64,000 nucleotides of DNA from Maridesulfovibrio sp050916235 (GTDB lineage Bacteria; Desulfobacterota; Desulfovibrionia; Desulfovibrionales; Desulfovibrionaceae), in contig NZ_CP104854.1 in the NCBI RefSeq assembly GCF_050916235.1, forward strand, positions 1,612,001-1,676,000. The letters run 5' to 3'. Below, one piece after another: positions 9,038 through 19,850 of the stretch (position 1 is its first letter; each line of letters opens with the position of its first letter). Made by a program: the position numbers and the translations under genes. Under the pieces are notes generated by a model, which did not search any database, had not been told where the DNA came from, and saw only the letters and a program-made list of their open reading frames with translations.

Positions 9038-9595
9038 ATGTCCGACAATTTCAGTTTTTCCCTGACTCAGGAAGAGAAGTCCTACCTCAAGGACCTGGTC
9101 CGACTCAGCATCATCAGCAGGCTCAGGGGCGACAAGGACGCCGCTGTACCGGAACCGCCCACCCGGCACCTTGCTGAAGAGTTCGGGGCGTTCGTAACGC
9201 TGAACAAACACGGCCACCTGCGCGGCTGCATCGGCAACATTCAGGGCTCCGGTCCGCTGTACAAAACCATATGGAGAATGGCCCGGGCCGCAGCTTTCGA
9301 AGATCCCCGCTTTCCGCCGGTCAGCCTGCCTGAATTCGATGAACTTGAAATCGAAATTTCCATATTGAGCCCGATCACGGTCTGCACCGATGTGGAAAAA
9401 ATCGAGATCGGACGGCACGGATTGATCATGCAGCGCGGGATGCAGTCCGGCCTGCTGCTGCCACAGGTCGCTGTGGACTGGAAGTGGGATCGCAAGCAGT
9501 TTCTTGCCCAGACCTGCAACAAGGCCGGGATGGAACCCACAGCATGGCAGGACCCCGCTACCAACATTCTGTGGTTCGAAGCTGAAGTTTTTTAG
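9038..9595 (+). CDS. AMMECR1 domain protein (AmmeMemoRadiSam system protein A-like)
   Basis: A 185-residue protein with the hallmark RGCIGNIQ block (about residues 66-73) and the segments EDPRFPPVS and LEIEISILSPI of the AMMECR1 fold. In many prokaryotes this protein is encoded with a Memo-like protein and a radical SAM enzyme; neither is adjacent here. The biochemical role is unknown. A GGGGATAAGG stretch precedes the ATG. The gene ends directly before repeat copy B. Confidence 0.9.
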   Translation: MSDNFSFSLTQEEKSYLKDLVRLSIISRLRGDKDAAVPEPPTRHLAEEFGAFVTLNKHGHLRGCIGNIQGSGPLYKTIWRMARAAAFEDPRFPPVSLPEFDELEIEISILSPITVCTDVEKIEIGRHGLIMQRGMQSGLLLPQVAVDWKWDRKQFLAQTCNKAGMEPTAWQDPATNILWFEAEVF

Positions 9596-9597
9596 GG

Positions 9598-9731
9598 TGC
9601 CTTCGGCGACATCTCTGCTCTCAACAGACCGCTAAACTCGAAGACTCGTTAAACGGCTGTAAGGCCTCCGGGGCTTAAACCCTTTGAAAAGGGTTTAAGA
9701 ATCCCAAACTTTTTCAGCAAGGCTTCGCCGT
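9598..9731. repeat. Extragenic palindromic repeat, copy B (longest copy)
   Basis: This starts TGCCTTCGGCGAC two bases after the AMMECR1 stop. It contains a block from 9610 that is nearly identical to copy C (three substitutions and one indel over about 75 bases). It then has the perfect palindrome CTTAAACCCTTT (9674-9685) and AAAGGGTTTAAG (9688-9699) shared with copy A, and a GGCTTCGCC mini-hairpin. Confidence 0.85.
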
Positions 9732-9841
9732 GTTGATAGGGCAATCGGCATAAATTTATTCAATGGACTACGTAGTATTAACGTTTTCAACATCTGTCGC
9801 AGACAGATCCTTATTATACCAGCCACATTGTGGAGAAACAA

Positions 9842-10750
9842 ATGATAGACGCACTTGAGCCCTGGGGGCTTACAACCCTCAGACGGCATAATGACCGGAA
9901 TATACCCGGAAGCCCGGAACGCGCTGTTTCGCGCTCGGTAATCGAGGATACCGAAAACCGAATCTGGCTGATGGAACGCATTGCCGGCACGCAGGTTGAA
10001 CGAAGGACGGACATTGCCGGCAATCTGCAGACCCTGCAGGAATCCGGCATGGACTGGCTGCTTCCTTACGAAAAAACAACTGACGGCGGATTCACCGCCG
10101 AGGTGATGGGGTTCCCCTGGCAACTGTCCCGTTTCTACGAATCCGACGAGCTTCCGCGCCCGGAATACGTGTCTGACCGGGAACGCGGAACCGCCATTGC
10201 AGGCTTCGTAGCGCAACTGCGCAGCCATTCGGCAGGCAAAGTCATGGCCGGAACGGATGACGGGTTTACCCTGATCGACTACTCCCGACAGCTGAACACA
10301 ACGATCGCCGAACGCAATCCGGATGTATACAAGAGACTCGAGCCGATATGTGAACGGATATTCCCAAAGATGGAAAAATTCCCCCAACTCCCGAAGGCAT
10401 TCTGCCACGGGGACTTTCATCCCCTGAACGTGCTCTGGAAGGGCAAACAGATAGGAGCTGTAATAGACTGGGAATTTTCAGGTTTACGGCCCGAGATTTA
10501 CGATGTGGCCAACATGATCGGCTGCGTGGCCTTTGAGGACCCGGCGGCCCTTGGAGTCGGTCTGATCCCGGCATTTATGGACGGTCTCTACAAACACACC
10601 GACATTGATGATGACAGTTATGAATCCCTGCCCGCTTTCATTCCGGCCCTGCGTTTTGCATGGCTCTCCGAATGGCTGCGCAAAAAGGATTACGAAATGC
10701 TCGAAATGGAGCTTGATTTCATGGAACTGCTGCTTGCAGTGATGGGATAA
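9842..10750 (+). CDS. Aminoglycoside phosphotransferase/choline kinase-fold kinase
   Basis: A 302-residue kinase-like protein. The catalytic loop FCHGDFHPLNVLW (about residues 195-207) and the metal-binding IDWEFSGLRPEIYDVANMIG are those of the APH family. The substrate cannot be read from the sequence; homoserine, sugar-amine or choline-like small molecules are all possible. ATG at 9842 has GGAG six bases upstream, which I prefer to the in-frame GTG at 9830. It is a single gene followed by a shared terminator. Confidence 0.85.
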   Translation: MIDALEPWGLTTLRRHNDRNIPGSPERAVSRSVIEDTENRIWLMERIAGTQVERRTDIAGNLQTLQESGMDWLLPYEKTTDGGFTAEVMGFPWQLSRFYESDELPRPEYVSDRERGTAIAGFVAQLRSHSAGKVMAGTDDGFTLIDYSRQLNTTIAERNPDVYKRLEPICERIFPKMEKFPQLPKAFCHGDFHPLNVLWKGKQIGAVIDWEFSGLRPEIYDVANMIGCVAFEDPAALGVGLIPAFMDGLYKHTDIDDDSYESLPAFIPALRFAWLSEWLRKKDYEMLEMELDFMELLLAVMG

Positions 10751-10757
10751 ACAAAGA

Positions 10758-10789
10758 AAGCCTGTCTGCGTCATGCGGACAGGCTTTTA
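10758..10789. terminator. Bidirectional intrinsic terminator
   Basis: AAGCCTGTC (10758-10766) pairs with GACAGGCTT (10778-10786) and is followed by T's on the plus strand and preceded by A-rich sequence. It sits between the convergent kinase gene and purN. Confidence 0.85.
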
Positions 10790-10817
10790 AAATCAGCATC
10801 AGCTTTCATCGGATAAT

Positions 10818-11492
10818 CTAGAATCCCTTCTCCAACGGCGGGTTGACCAGACTTGCTCCGTCTGTTTCTGCCGGACTCACATCACCCCCGGCAAGCTTCA
10901 CAAACCGACCTTCCAGCGACAACCGGCCCTGAGCCAGCCATTGCGTGGCCTGCGGCAGGATACGGTGCTCCTGATCCAGAATTCGTTTACGCAGTTCTTC
11001 TTCATCTTCTCCGGGAAAAGCCGGAACCGCCGCCTGAATGATAACAGCACCGTGGTCCATCTTCTCGTCCACGAAATGGACCGTGCATCCGGCCAGTTGA
11101 ACTCCGTACTTCGCGGCATCCCCCTGTCCGTCCACACCGGGAAAGCTGGGCAGTAATGCCGGATGGATGTTTATGATCTTTCCGGGAAAGGCACTGAGAA
11201 AAACCGGGGTGATGATCCGCATGAACCCGCCCATGACCACGGCTTCAACCCCTGCATTCTTGAGGATGCGCACCATTTCGGCATCAAACTCCTCTCGTGA
11301 ATCGAAATCCTTATGACTGAGGGCGGCAGTGGGAATACCGTGTGCATGTGCCCTTTCAAGCCCGTAGGCTCCTGCCCTGTTGGAGAGAACCATCCTGATG
11401 TCTACATCAAGAACGCCCTGTTCTTTCCTGTCAATAATGGCCTGGAGGTTGGAACCTCCACCGGAAATTAGTACTGCGATAGGTAAGCTCAA
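10818..11492 (-). CDS. purN: Phosphoribosylglycinamide formyltransferase
   Basis: A 224-residue enzyme that transfers a formyl group from 10-formyltetrahydrofolate to GAR in purine synthesis. The GAR-binding loop GGGSNLQ is at 11-17. The catalytic triad is visible as Asn108 and His110 in NIHPALLPSFPG and Asp146 in DEKMDHGAVI. The C-terminus extends about 20 residues beyond the E. coli length. It is a single gene on the minus strand. Confidence 0.96.
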   Translation of the reverse strand: MSLPIAVLISGGGSNLQAIIDRKEQGVLDVDIRMVLSNRAGAYGLERAHAHGIPTAALSHKDFDSREEFDAEMVRILKNAGVEAVVMGGFMRIITPVFLSAFPGKIINIHPALLPSFPGVDGQGDAAKYGVQLAGCTVHFVDEKMDHGAVIIQAAVPAFPGEDEEELRKRILDQEHRILPQATQWLAQGRLSLEGRFVKLAGGDVSPAETDGASLVNPPLEKGF

Positions 11493-11806
11493 TTATCCCT
11501 CCGGGGGCTTAAGCCTTTTTTGCGAATAAGATTCAACAATCCAAAATTCATAACTGATGTCGTCCTCTCACGCCATGGAGACTCATTGAGGCACATTAGG
11601 CAGTTTCAAAACAAACTAGCTTAATTCCCTGAAAGGCATCAATGCAGTAAAGAAGGAAATATGCGGAAAATAGTCAGGCTAAAAGCGTTGCCAGATCTCA
11701 GGGATATGTAGAAAGAGCCGAGACAGCTCATCCGGCCCTGCTGTATAAGCCGCGGGACCGTTCGCGGCAAAAAAAGGAGGGGCCGAGAAAGGCCCCTCCA
11801 TATAAT
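11493..11806. other. Intergenic stretch between purN and cobA-hemD
   Basis: This holds a short piece of the repeat family at about 11498-11521 (CCTCCGGGGGCTTAAGCC, copy D, without the second arm) and the cobA-hemD terminator at its right end. No coding frame or RNA gene is seen. Confidence 0.6.
11769..11799 (-). terminator. Intrinsic terminator of cobA-hemD
   Basis: On the minus strand GGAGGGGCC (11799-11791) pairs with GGCCCCTCC (11784-11776), followed by a run of seven T's (complement of 11769-11775). Confidence 0.9.
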
Positions 11807-13321
11807 CTACTCGGCGGCTTCCTGCACCAGTGCTTCGACCAGTGCGGGAATAGTGTAATCCTCAGGCTGGATGTCAGGTTCATACCCGAATCCGGCGAGG
11901 GTTTTAGCTGTAACTGGGCCGATGCAGGCAATTTTAACCGCATCCTTGTAGCCGTGGAAAGTCTCCGGCTCAATGAGGTTGAAGAAGTTTTCAACAGTGC
12001 TGGAGCTGGTGAAGGTCAGGTATTTGATTTTTCCTGCTGCAAGGGCCTCGGCAACCGGTCCGGGATCATTCTCGGTAAGGCCGGTTTCGTAAACAGGCAG
12101 AATCTTCACTTCGGCACCGGCCTTGACGAGTTCCTCGGGCAGAACTTCACGGGCTACCCTGGCACGGGGAATGAGAACCTTCTTGCCCTTTACGCCCCTT
12201 TCAAGCAGCCCGGACACAACGCCTTCAGCCACATACTTCTCGGGAATAAAATCAGGCTTGATGCCTCTGGCAACCAGTTCGTCCGCAGTTGCGGGACCGA
12301 TGGCGGCGATTTCAATACCTGCAAATACACGGGCATCAAGACCGGCTTCAGCGAGCTGGTTGAAGAAATGCTTCACTCCGTTGACGGAAGTAAAGATCAG
12401 CCAGTCCCAGTTGGACAGGGATTTGATTTCTTCCTGAACAGGTGCGTAATCTTCCACAGGCTCAATGCTGATGGTCGGGAATTCGTAGACGCAGGCTCCG
12501 AGTTTTCCAAGGGTGGAAACAAGTCCGCTGGCCTGTTCACGGGCACGGGTAACAACCACACCCTTGTTCAGCAGAGGACGTTTCTCGAACCATGCCAGCT
12601 TATCGTGCAGGGAGCAGACTCCGCCCACAACGATGATGGAAGGAGCCTTGAACTTACGGATTCTGGCTTCTTCGGCGACATTTTCAAGGGTGGAAACAAA
12701 AGACTGCTGATTGCAGCGGGTTCCCCAGCGCACAAGAGCCACGGGGGTTTCAGGATCACGACCGTTTGCAATCAGGTTCTCTGCGATCATGGGCAGGTTT
12801 TTCACGCCCATGTAGAAAACCAGAGTGCTGTTCGACTTGGCGTACACTTCCCAATTGTGTCCGGACTGTTCTTTGGTGGGATCTTCATGTCCGGTAATAA
12901 AACATACGGAAGTGGTGAAATCACGGTGGGTAACAGGGATGCCTGCATAAGCGGGAGCCGCTACACCGGCGGTAATACCGGGGATCACCTCGAAGGCTAT
13001 TCCGGCTTCAACCAGCTCCTCAGCTTCCTCGCCGCCACGACCGAAAACGTAGGGGTCGCCGCCCTTGAGGCGGGCGATAACTTTACCTTCCCGCGCCTTT
13101 TCAACGATGAGCTCGTTGATCTTATCCTGCGGCAGGGTGTGATCTCCGCCCTTTTTGCCCACGTAGATGACTTCAGCATCGGGCTTGGCGTAATTCAGAA
13201 ATTCAGCGTTAGCCAGGTAGTCGTAGATGAGCACATCCGCAGTCTCCAGCACTTCCTTGGCCTTTACTGTAAGCAGACCGGGATCGCCGGGACCTGCACC
13301 GATAAGATAAACTAAACCCAT
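11807..13321 (-). CDS. cobA-hemD: Fused uroporphyrinogen-III C-methyltransferase / uroporphyrinogen-III synthase
   Basis: A 504-residue fusion. Residues 1 to about 245 are the SUMT methylase (VYLIGAGPGDPGLLTVKA; RLKGGDPYVFGRGGEEAEEL), which makes precorrin-2 from uroporphyrinogen III. From about 248 (GVVVTRAREQASGL) to the end is a HemD fold, which closes the tetrapyrrole ring. The fusion joins ring closure to the branch toward siroheme, cobalamin and, in sulfate reducers, siroheme-derived heme. I chose the ATG at 13321, preceded by AGAGGGTGGA, over an upstream frame from 13348. A terminator follows directly. Confidence 0.93.
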   Translation of the reverse strand: MGLVYLIGAGPGDPGLLTVKAKEVLETADVLIYDYLANAEFLNYAKPDAEVIYVGKKGGDHTLPQDKINELIVEKAREGKVIARLKGGDPYVFGRGGEEAEELVEAGIAFEVIPGITAGVAAPAYAGIPVTHRDFTTSVCFITGHEDPTKEQSGHNWEVYAKSNSTLVFYMGVKNLPMIAENLIANGRDPETPVALVRWGTRCNQQSFVSTLENVAEEARIRKFKAPSIIVVGGVCSLHDKLAWFEKRPLLNKGVVVTRAREQASGLVSTLGKLGACVYEFPTISIEPVEDYAPVQEEIKSLSNWDWLIFTSVNGVKHFFNQLAEAGLDARVFAGIEIAAIGPATADELVARGIKPDFIPEKYVAEGVVSGLLERGVKGKKVLIPRARVAREVLPEELVKAGAEVKILPVYETGLTENDPGPVAEALAAGKIKYLTFTSSSTVENFFNLIEPETFHGYKDAVKIACIGPVTAKTLAGFGYEPDIQPEDYTIPALVEALVQEAAE

Positions 13322-13383
13322 ATATCCACCCTCTCTGGTTAAATGCATATTTGATGCGCTGCGCGCTTTTGACGATCCGGGTT

Positions 13384-13490
13384 TGCCTCCGGCTGCATCT
13401 CTGCTCTCAACAGACCGCTAAACTCTAAGACTCGTCAAGCGGCTGTAAGGCCTCCGGGGGCTTAAACCCTTTTCACAGGCTTTGCCACAG
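13384..13490. repeat. Extragenic repeat, copy C (half palindrome)
   Basis: This begins TGCCTCCGGCTGCATC and shares from 13396 the block seen in copy B, up to CTTAAACCCTTTT (13461-13473). The second palindrome arm is missing and is replaced by an AGGCTTTGCCA mini-hairpin like that in copy A. Confidence 0.8.
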
Positions 13491-13559
13491 GAAACCTGAC
13501 ATTGTGCGCTGCCGGTTATAATTCTGTCCAGCTGCAATCTGGCACGTTTATCAATTAGC

Positions 13560-13583
13560 GGGGAGGCTGCCTGCAGCCTCCCC
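13560..13583 (-). terminator. Hairpin after valS
   Basis: GGGGAGGCTG (13560-13569) and CAGCCTCCCC (13574-13583) form a perfect 10-base stem just past the valS stop. On the minus strand no strong T-run follows, so termination efficiency is uncertain. Confidence 0.6.
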
Positions 13584-13593
13584 GGCGTACTTT

Positions 13594-16248
<2,655 letters not shown>

Positions 16249-16297
16249 GTGAGGACTCCTGTTCGGATATAAATTCTTAAGCAAAACAGCACTGCCC

Positions 16298-16319
16298 GGA
16301 TCCCCGGGCCCGGGTATCC
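16298..16319. other. GC-rich palindrome in the valS leader
   Basis: A perfect 12-base palindrome CCCGGGCCCGGG (16303-16314) is flanked by GGAT and ATCC, so that about 22 bases can fold with one mismatch. It lies about 50 bases upstream of the valS start. I see no T-box features; role unknown. Confidence 0.45.
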
Positions 16320-16478
16320 AGTTCAGCTTAGATATGCTAAGTTGGTTTCATAATAATACTTTTTAAAAAAGATGTGCTTTGCCAGACAGCCGTTTCCGTG
16401 TATCTACAGGGCAGGCTCAAAAAGCAAAACACTCGCCTCGTCAACATGCGCTACACACACTTATAAAGAGACACGAAC

Positions 16479-17729
16479 ATGTCAAGTATCTATATACTAT
16501 GGGACGACTCCCATATATGGGGGCTTCTGGTCCAGCGGGCACTCGAAGCCTGGAATATCGACCATGAATTAGTGCGTGGGCATCAAATAGCGCAGGGATT
16601 GCTTGCAGGCAAGCCCCCGAAGGCACTCATTGTGCCCGGAGGATGGGCCAGGGGCAAAGCACGCCATCTAGGCGGCCCCGGAATCCTGGCCATCCAGAAA
16701 TATGTCGGCGAGGGCGGCAACTACCTGGGCTTCTGCGGAGGCGCAGGACTGGGCCTTTCCGGAGCAGGCGGACTGGGGCTGAGCTGCTGGCAGCGCAAGG
16801 GCTTTGATAACCGGATGCACCATTTTCTCAGCGGACACATCAACCTGCAGCTGAACCGCAGCAACCCGCTGGTACCGGAACAACTGGGCGAAAAAGCACT
16901 AGTCCCGGTCTGGTGGCCCGGACAGTTCTCCCCGCGCGAGTGCGATTCCACCACTGCGCTCGGACGCTACCGCGAACCGGGCAATGATTTCTGGGTAGCC
17001 GACCTCTGCGTTGGTGGACTGCCGGAAGGCACTCTTGCCGACTGGGAAAACATGTACGGCATCAACCTGCTGCCGGATTTCCTGCACGACCGCCCCGCAG
17101 TTGTTTCCGGGCAATCAGGGGCAGGCCGCTTCATCCTGAGCTATCCGCATCTGGAAACCCCGGCTTCCCCGCAGGCCAACATCTGGCTTTCGCACATCCT
17201 CGACAACCTGCTGGGTTCCGCCCCGCAGCAGCGTCCACCGCTTCCGGCCTGGGATCTGGCCGAAACCAGAGTAGGCTGGAACGCCCCGGACCTGCTCAGT
17301 GTGCGAAAGTCCCTTGAGAACATCATTGAGACCGGGCAGGGACATTTTCTGCTTTTCTGGCGCAACCCCTGGCTGCTGGGCTGGCGAAGAGGAATTCCCG
17401 GCGCCGCACTGAACAGCCTGTATGCCCTTGTATGCAAAGCAACGGCCCATGAACCCGGACCTGAGTCAAAGCAGATGTGGAATGCATGCAAAGATGAATT
17501 CATGAAGTACATGGAGATTTTCGAAAAAGGAGTTACCGGCTACCTGCTGGCGGAGCGTTTCGCCATGACCATGCGTTCCCTTGAACCGGACACTGTTTTT
17601 CCCCGCGGACTGCAGGAACAGCGCAACGGCCTGTTCGGTCCTCCTCCCGGTGCCGGGGGAATATATGCAAAGCTGCTTTCCGTGATGGAAGATCTGGTCT
17701 GGCTGATGCATAAAGAGAAACATAATTAA
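16479..17729 (+). CDS. BPL_N-domain (glutamine amidotransferase-like) protein
   Basis: A 416-residue protein whose first 230 residues resemble the N-terminal domain of eukaryotic-type biotin protein ligase, a class I amidotransferase-like fold. The nucleophile elbow is visible as NYLGFCGGAGLGLS with Cys86, and GGWARGK lies upstream as in this family. The C-terminal 180 residues are helical and have no recognised domain. No biotin ligase catalytic domain is present. It is a single gene, divergent from valS; start at ATG 16479. The function is unknown. Confidence 0.75.
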   Translation: MSSIYILWDDSHIWGLLVQRALEAWNIDHELVRGHQIAQGLLAGKPPKALIVPGGWARGKARHLGGPGILAIQKYVGEGGNYLGFCGGAGLGLSGAGGLGLSCWQRKGFDNRMHHFLSGHINLQLNRSNPLVPEQLGEKALVPVWWPGQFSPRECDSTTALGRYREPGNDFWVADLCVGGLPEGTLADWENMYGINLLPDFLHDRPAVVSGQSGAGRFILSYPHLETPASPQANIWLSHILDNLLGSAPQQRPPLPAWDLAETRVGWNAPDLLSVRKSLENIIETGQGHFLLFWRNPWLLGWRRGIPGAALNSLYALVCKATAHEPGPESKQMWNACKDEFMKYMEIFEKGVTGYLLAERFAMTMRSLEPDTVFPRGLQEQRNGLFGPPPGAGGIYAKLLSVMEDLVWLMHKEKHN

Positions 17730-17870
17730 GAATGCTGAAAAGAACAAAAACCTCATTTGAACATTATACATTAATGCGTTAGTGTGAACTCACCTGGCAA
17801 AAGAGGCCGCCAACAGATACTGCAGCGGTCTTAAGCCACAACTGAAACATTCAGGCGGTAAGTTCAGAAT

Positions 17871-19823
17871 ATGGCGGAACAATCCTCCCCCGCAAGGGGT
17901 GCAGAACTGCGCAGCTCACACTCCGAACAGAAAGTGGAAAGCCGTGATGCCGTCCTTGATTTCAAGGTGACCCCAGACAAGATGGCGGCCTTTATCTCCT
18001 CCTATACGCCTGCACAGGGCGATGGCGCCCAACTCTCCATAGCCCTCATGGAAAAAGAGCTCAAAAGAGCCGGCTACGAGGGGCAACTTGATCTGGACGG
18101 AGCAAATTTCGCTCTCAAGCGGGCACAGGAAGGCAAGAGCATTGTCAATGTAGCACTGGTCCGCGCCACCTATCCGCATGAGTCCCGTGACGGGATGATC
18201 ATCACCGATGCCGACCTTAACTTTCCGGTCCTTCCGGGAATGGAGTTCGGTCGCCTCAGTTCTGCTGTCCAGCCTTCTCCCGGCAAAAACCTGGTCGGAG
18301 AAGAAGTAGCCCCCACAGATACACATACGCCCAAGAACCTGCAGGTTGCTGCAGGAGGCGGCTGCAAGCACGATCTCGACACCGGGGCTCTGATCGCTGA
18401 GCACTACGGACTGGTCAGAATCGAGCAGGATACAATTTTCGTAGAATCCCTGATAAAGGTCTCTCCGGACGCCATGAAGGTCAGCACCAGAATATTTCCT
18501 CACGACTGCTTCGGGATGAAATACGATCTGGCCTGCATAGAGCCGGCGCTTGCGCGGATGGAAATAAACCGCCCATTGCAGCACGTGGCCTGCCAGACGG
18601 CGATCAAGACTGCCCGCGAAACCAACACGACACAGGAAGCGGTCATTGTTCTCGGAACAGAGCCCGTTCCCGGAAAGGACGGAAGATTTGAGTATTCACG
18701 CAAGGAGACCCAGAAAACAGTAGGAACCACAGACGATGAAGACCGCATTGATTTCAAGGACCGGGGCGTTCATCCTATGGTCGGCCCCGGAGACATCATA
18801 GGAAAGATCCATCCCCCTGTCGAAGGCAGGGCCGGAGAAGATGTTTACGGGAGACTCACCCCCCCTCCCGGAGGTAAACCCTTTGAAGTCAAACCGGGGG
18901 TCGGGGTAGCTCCTATGGCTGACGGGATCACCTACTCCGCCACCACCACAGGCATCGTCACCCTTGATGACGGAGTGCTGGCTGTAACAGACGTGCTGGT
19001 AACCAAAGGCGACGTGGACTACTCCACCGGAAACATCATACTGGAAAAGGGTTCCGTTCACGTCAGCGGTTCCATCCGGGAAGGTTTCACCGTCGAAGCC
19101 CCGGAGCACATAGTGGTGAATGAATCCATTGAAGGAGCCACCATCATTGCCGGCGGAGACATCGAAGTAAAGGGCGGGCTGGTTATGGCCGGCAAAGGAA
19201 GCATAAAAGCCGCCAACACTATTACGGCCCAGTTTGCATCCAACGCGCGCATTGAATGCGGGGACGAGCTGATCATCACCAACGAGATCAGCAACTGCTT
19301 TGTGCATGCCAGGGGGCCCGTCACAGCACACGGCAGCAGAGGCATTATTCAGGGCGGGGCAATCATGTCCAATGTCGGGATTGAAGCCAAGGAACTTGGT
19401 TCAGAAATAGGCGTCAGGACTATCGTCGGGATCAGTTCCAAACAGATAGTCAATCGCGAGCTGGTCAAGGAAAGGGACGAATTGCGGGCTCGGCTGATGA
19501 AGATCAATGAAGTTGTCGGACAGGGTTCAAACGAAGCCATTCTTGAAACAACACCAGCCGCCAAACGTGAAAAAATGCAGCAGATTCTCATTCTGCGCGG
19601 CCGTACCAAGATCAAGCTCCGGGAAATCCGTGCCCAGCTTGCCGCAGAACTGAATGAATACTACAAATCGCTGGAAATACTCTCCATCCGAGTTCATCGC
19701 CGGGTCTATCCCGGAGTGGAAATAAAGATCGGCGGAAAGACGGTGCAGATCGCCAAGCAGATCAGCAGGATCAAGTTCCGTTTTGATGCTGAAGAACGAA
19801 ACATCATTGCCGTCAAGTTCTAG
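17871..19823 (+). CDS. FapA-like (DUF342) protein
   Basis: A 650-residue protein of the FapA/DUF342 family. The central part (about 330-500) has the repeating beta-helix pattern with many Gly and Val (SVHVSGSIREGFTVEAPEH, IIAGGDIEVKGGLVMAG), and a helical coiled-coil segment follows (about 535-600, VKERDELRARLMKINE). Members are annotated as flagellar assembly or cell-envelope polymer-forming proteins; function is poorly defined. It ends 28 bases from the convergent FliD-like gene, supporting a flagellar setting. Confidence 0.85.
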   Translation: MAEQSSPARGAELRSSHSEQKVESRDAVLDFKVTPDKMAAFISSYTPAQGDGAQLSIALMEKELKRAGYEGQLDLDGANFALKRAQEGKSIVNVALVRATYPHESRDGMIITDADLNFPVLPGMEFGRLSSAVQPSPGKNLVGEEVAPTDTHTPKNLQVAAGGGCKHDLDTGALIAEHYGLVRIEQDTIFVESLIKVSPDAMKVSTRIFPHDCFGMKYDLACIEPALARMEINRPLQHVACQTAIKTARETNTTQEAVIVLGTEPVPGKDGRFEYSRKETQKTVGTTDDEDRIDFKDRGVHPMVGPGDIIGKIHPPVEGRAGEDVYGRLTPPPGGKPFEVKPGVGVAPMADGITYSATTTGIVTLDDGVLAVTDVLVTKGDVDYSTGNIILEKGSVHVSGSIREGFTVEAPEHIVVNESIEGATIIAGGDIEVKGGLVMAGKGSIKAANTITAQFASNARIECGDELIITNEISNCFVHARGPVTAHGSRGIIQGGAIMSNVGIEAKELGSEIGVRTIVGISSKQIVNRELVKERDELRARLMKINEVVGQGSNEAILETTPAAKREKMQQILILRGRTKIKLREIRAQLAAELNEYYKSLEILSIRVHRRVYPGVEIKIGGKTVQIAKQISRIKFRFDAEERNIIAVKF

Positions 19824-19850
19824 AAGTTCAACCCGTCCCCGAAAACAGGC

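Noticed and set aside
11954..13315. 453-codon plus-strand frame opposite cobA-hemD
   Set aside because: Antisense shadow of a clear fusion gene.
16249..16478. T-box or other amino acid riboswitch in the valS leader
   Set aside because: No specifier-loop or T-box core sequence is seen; only a palindrome.
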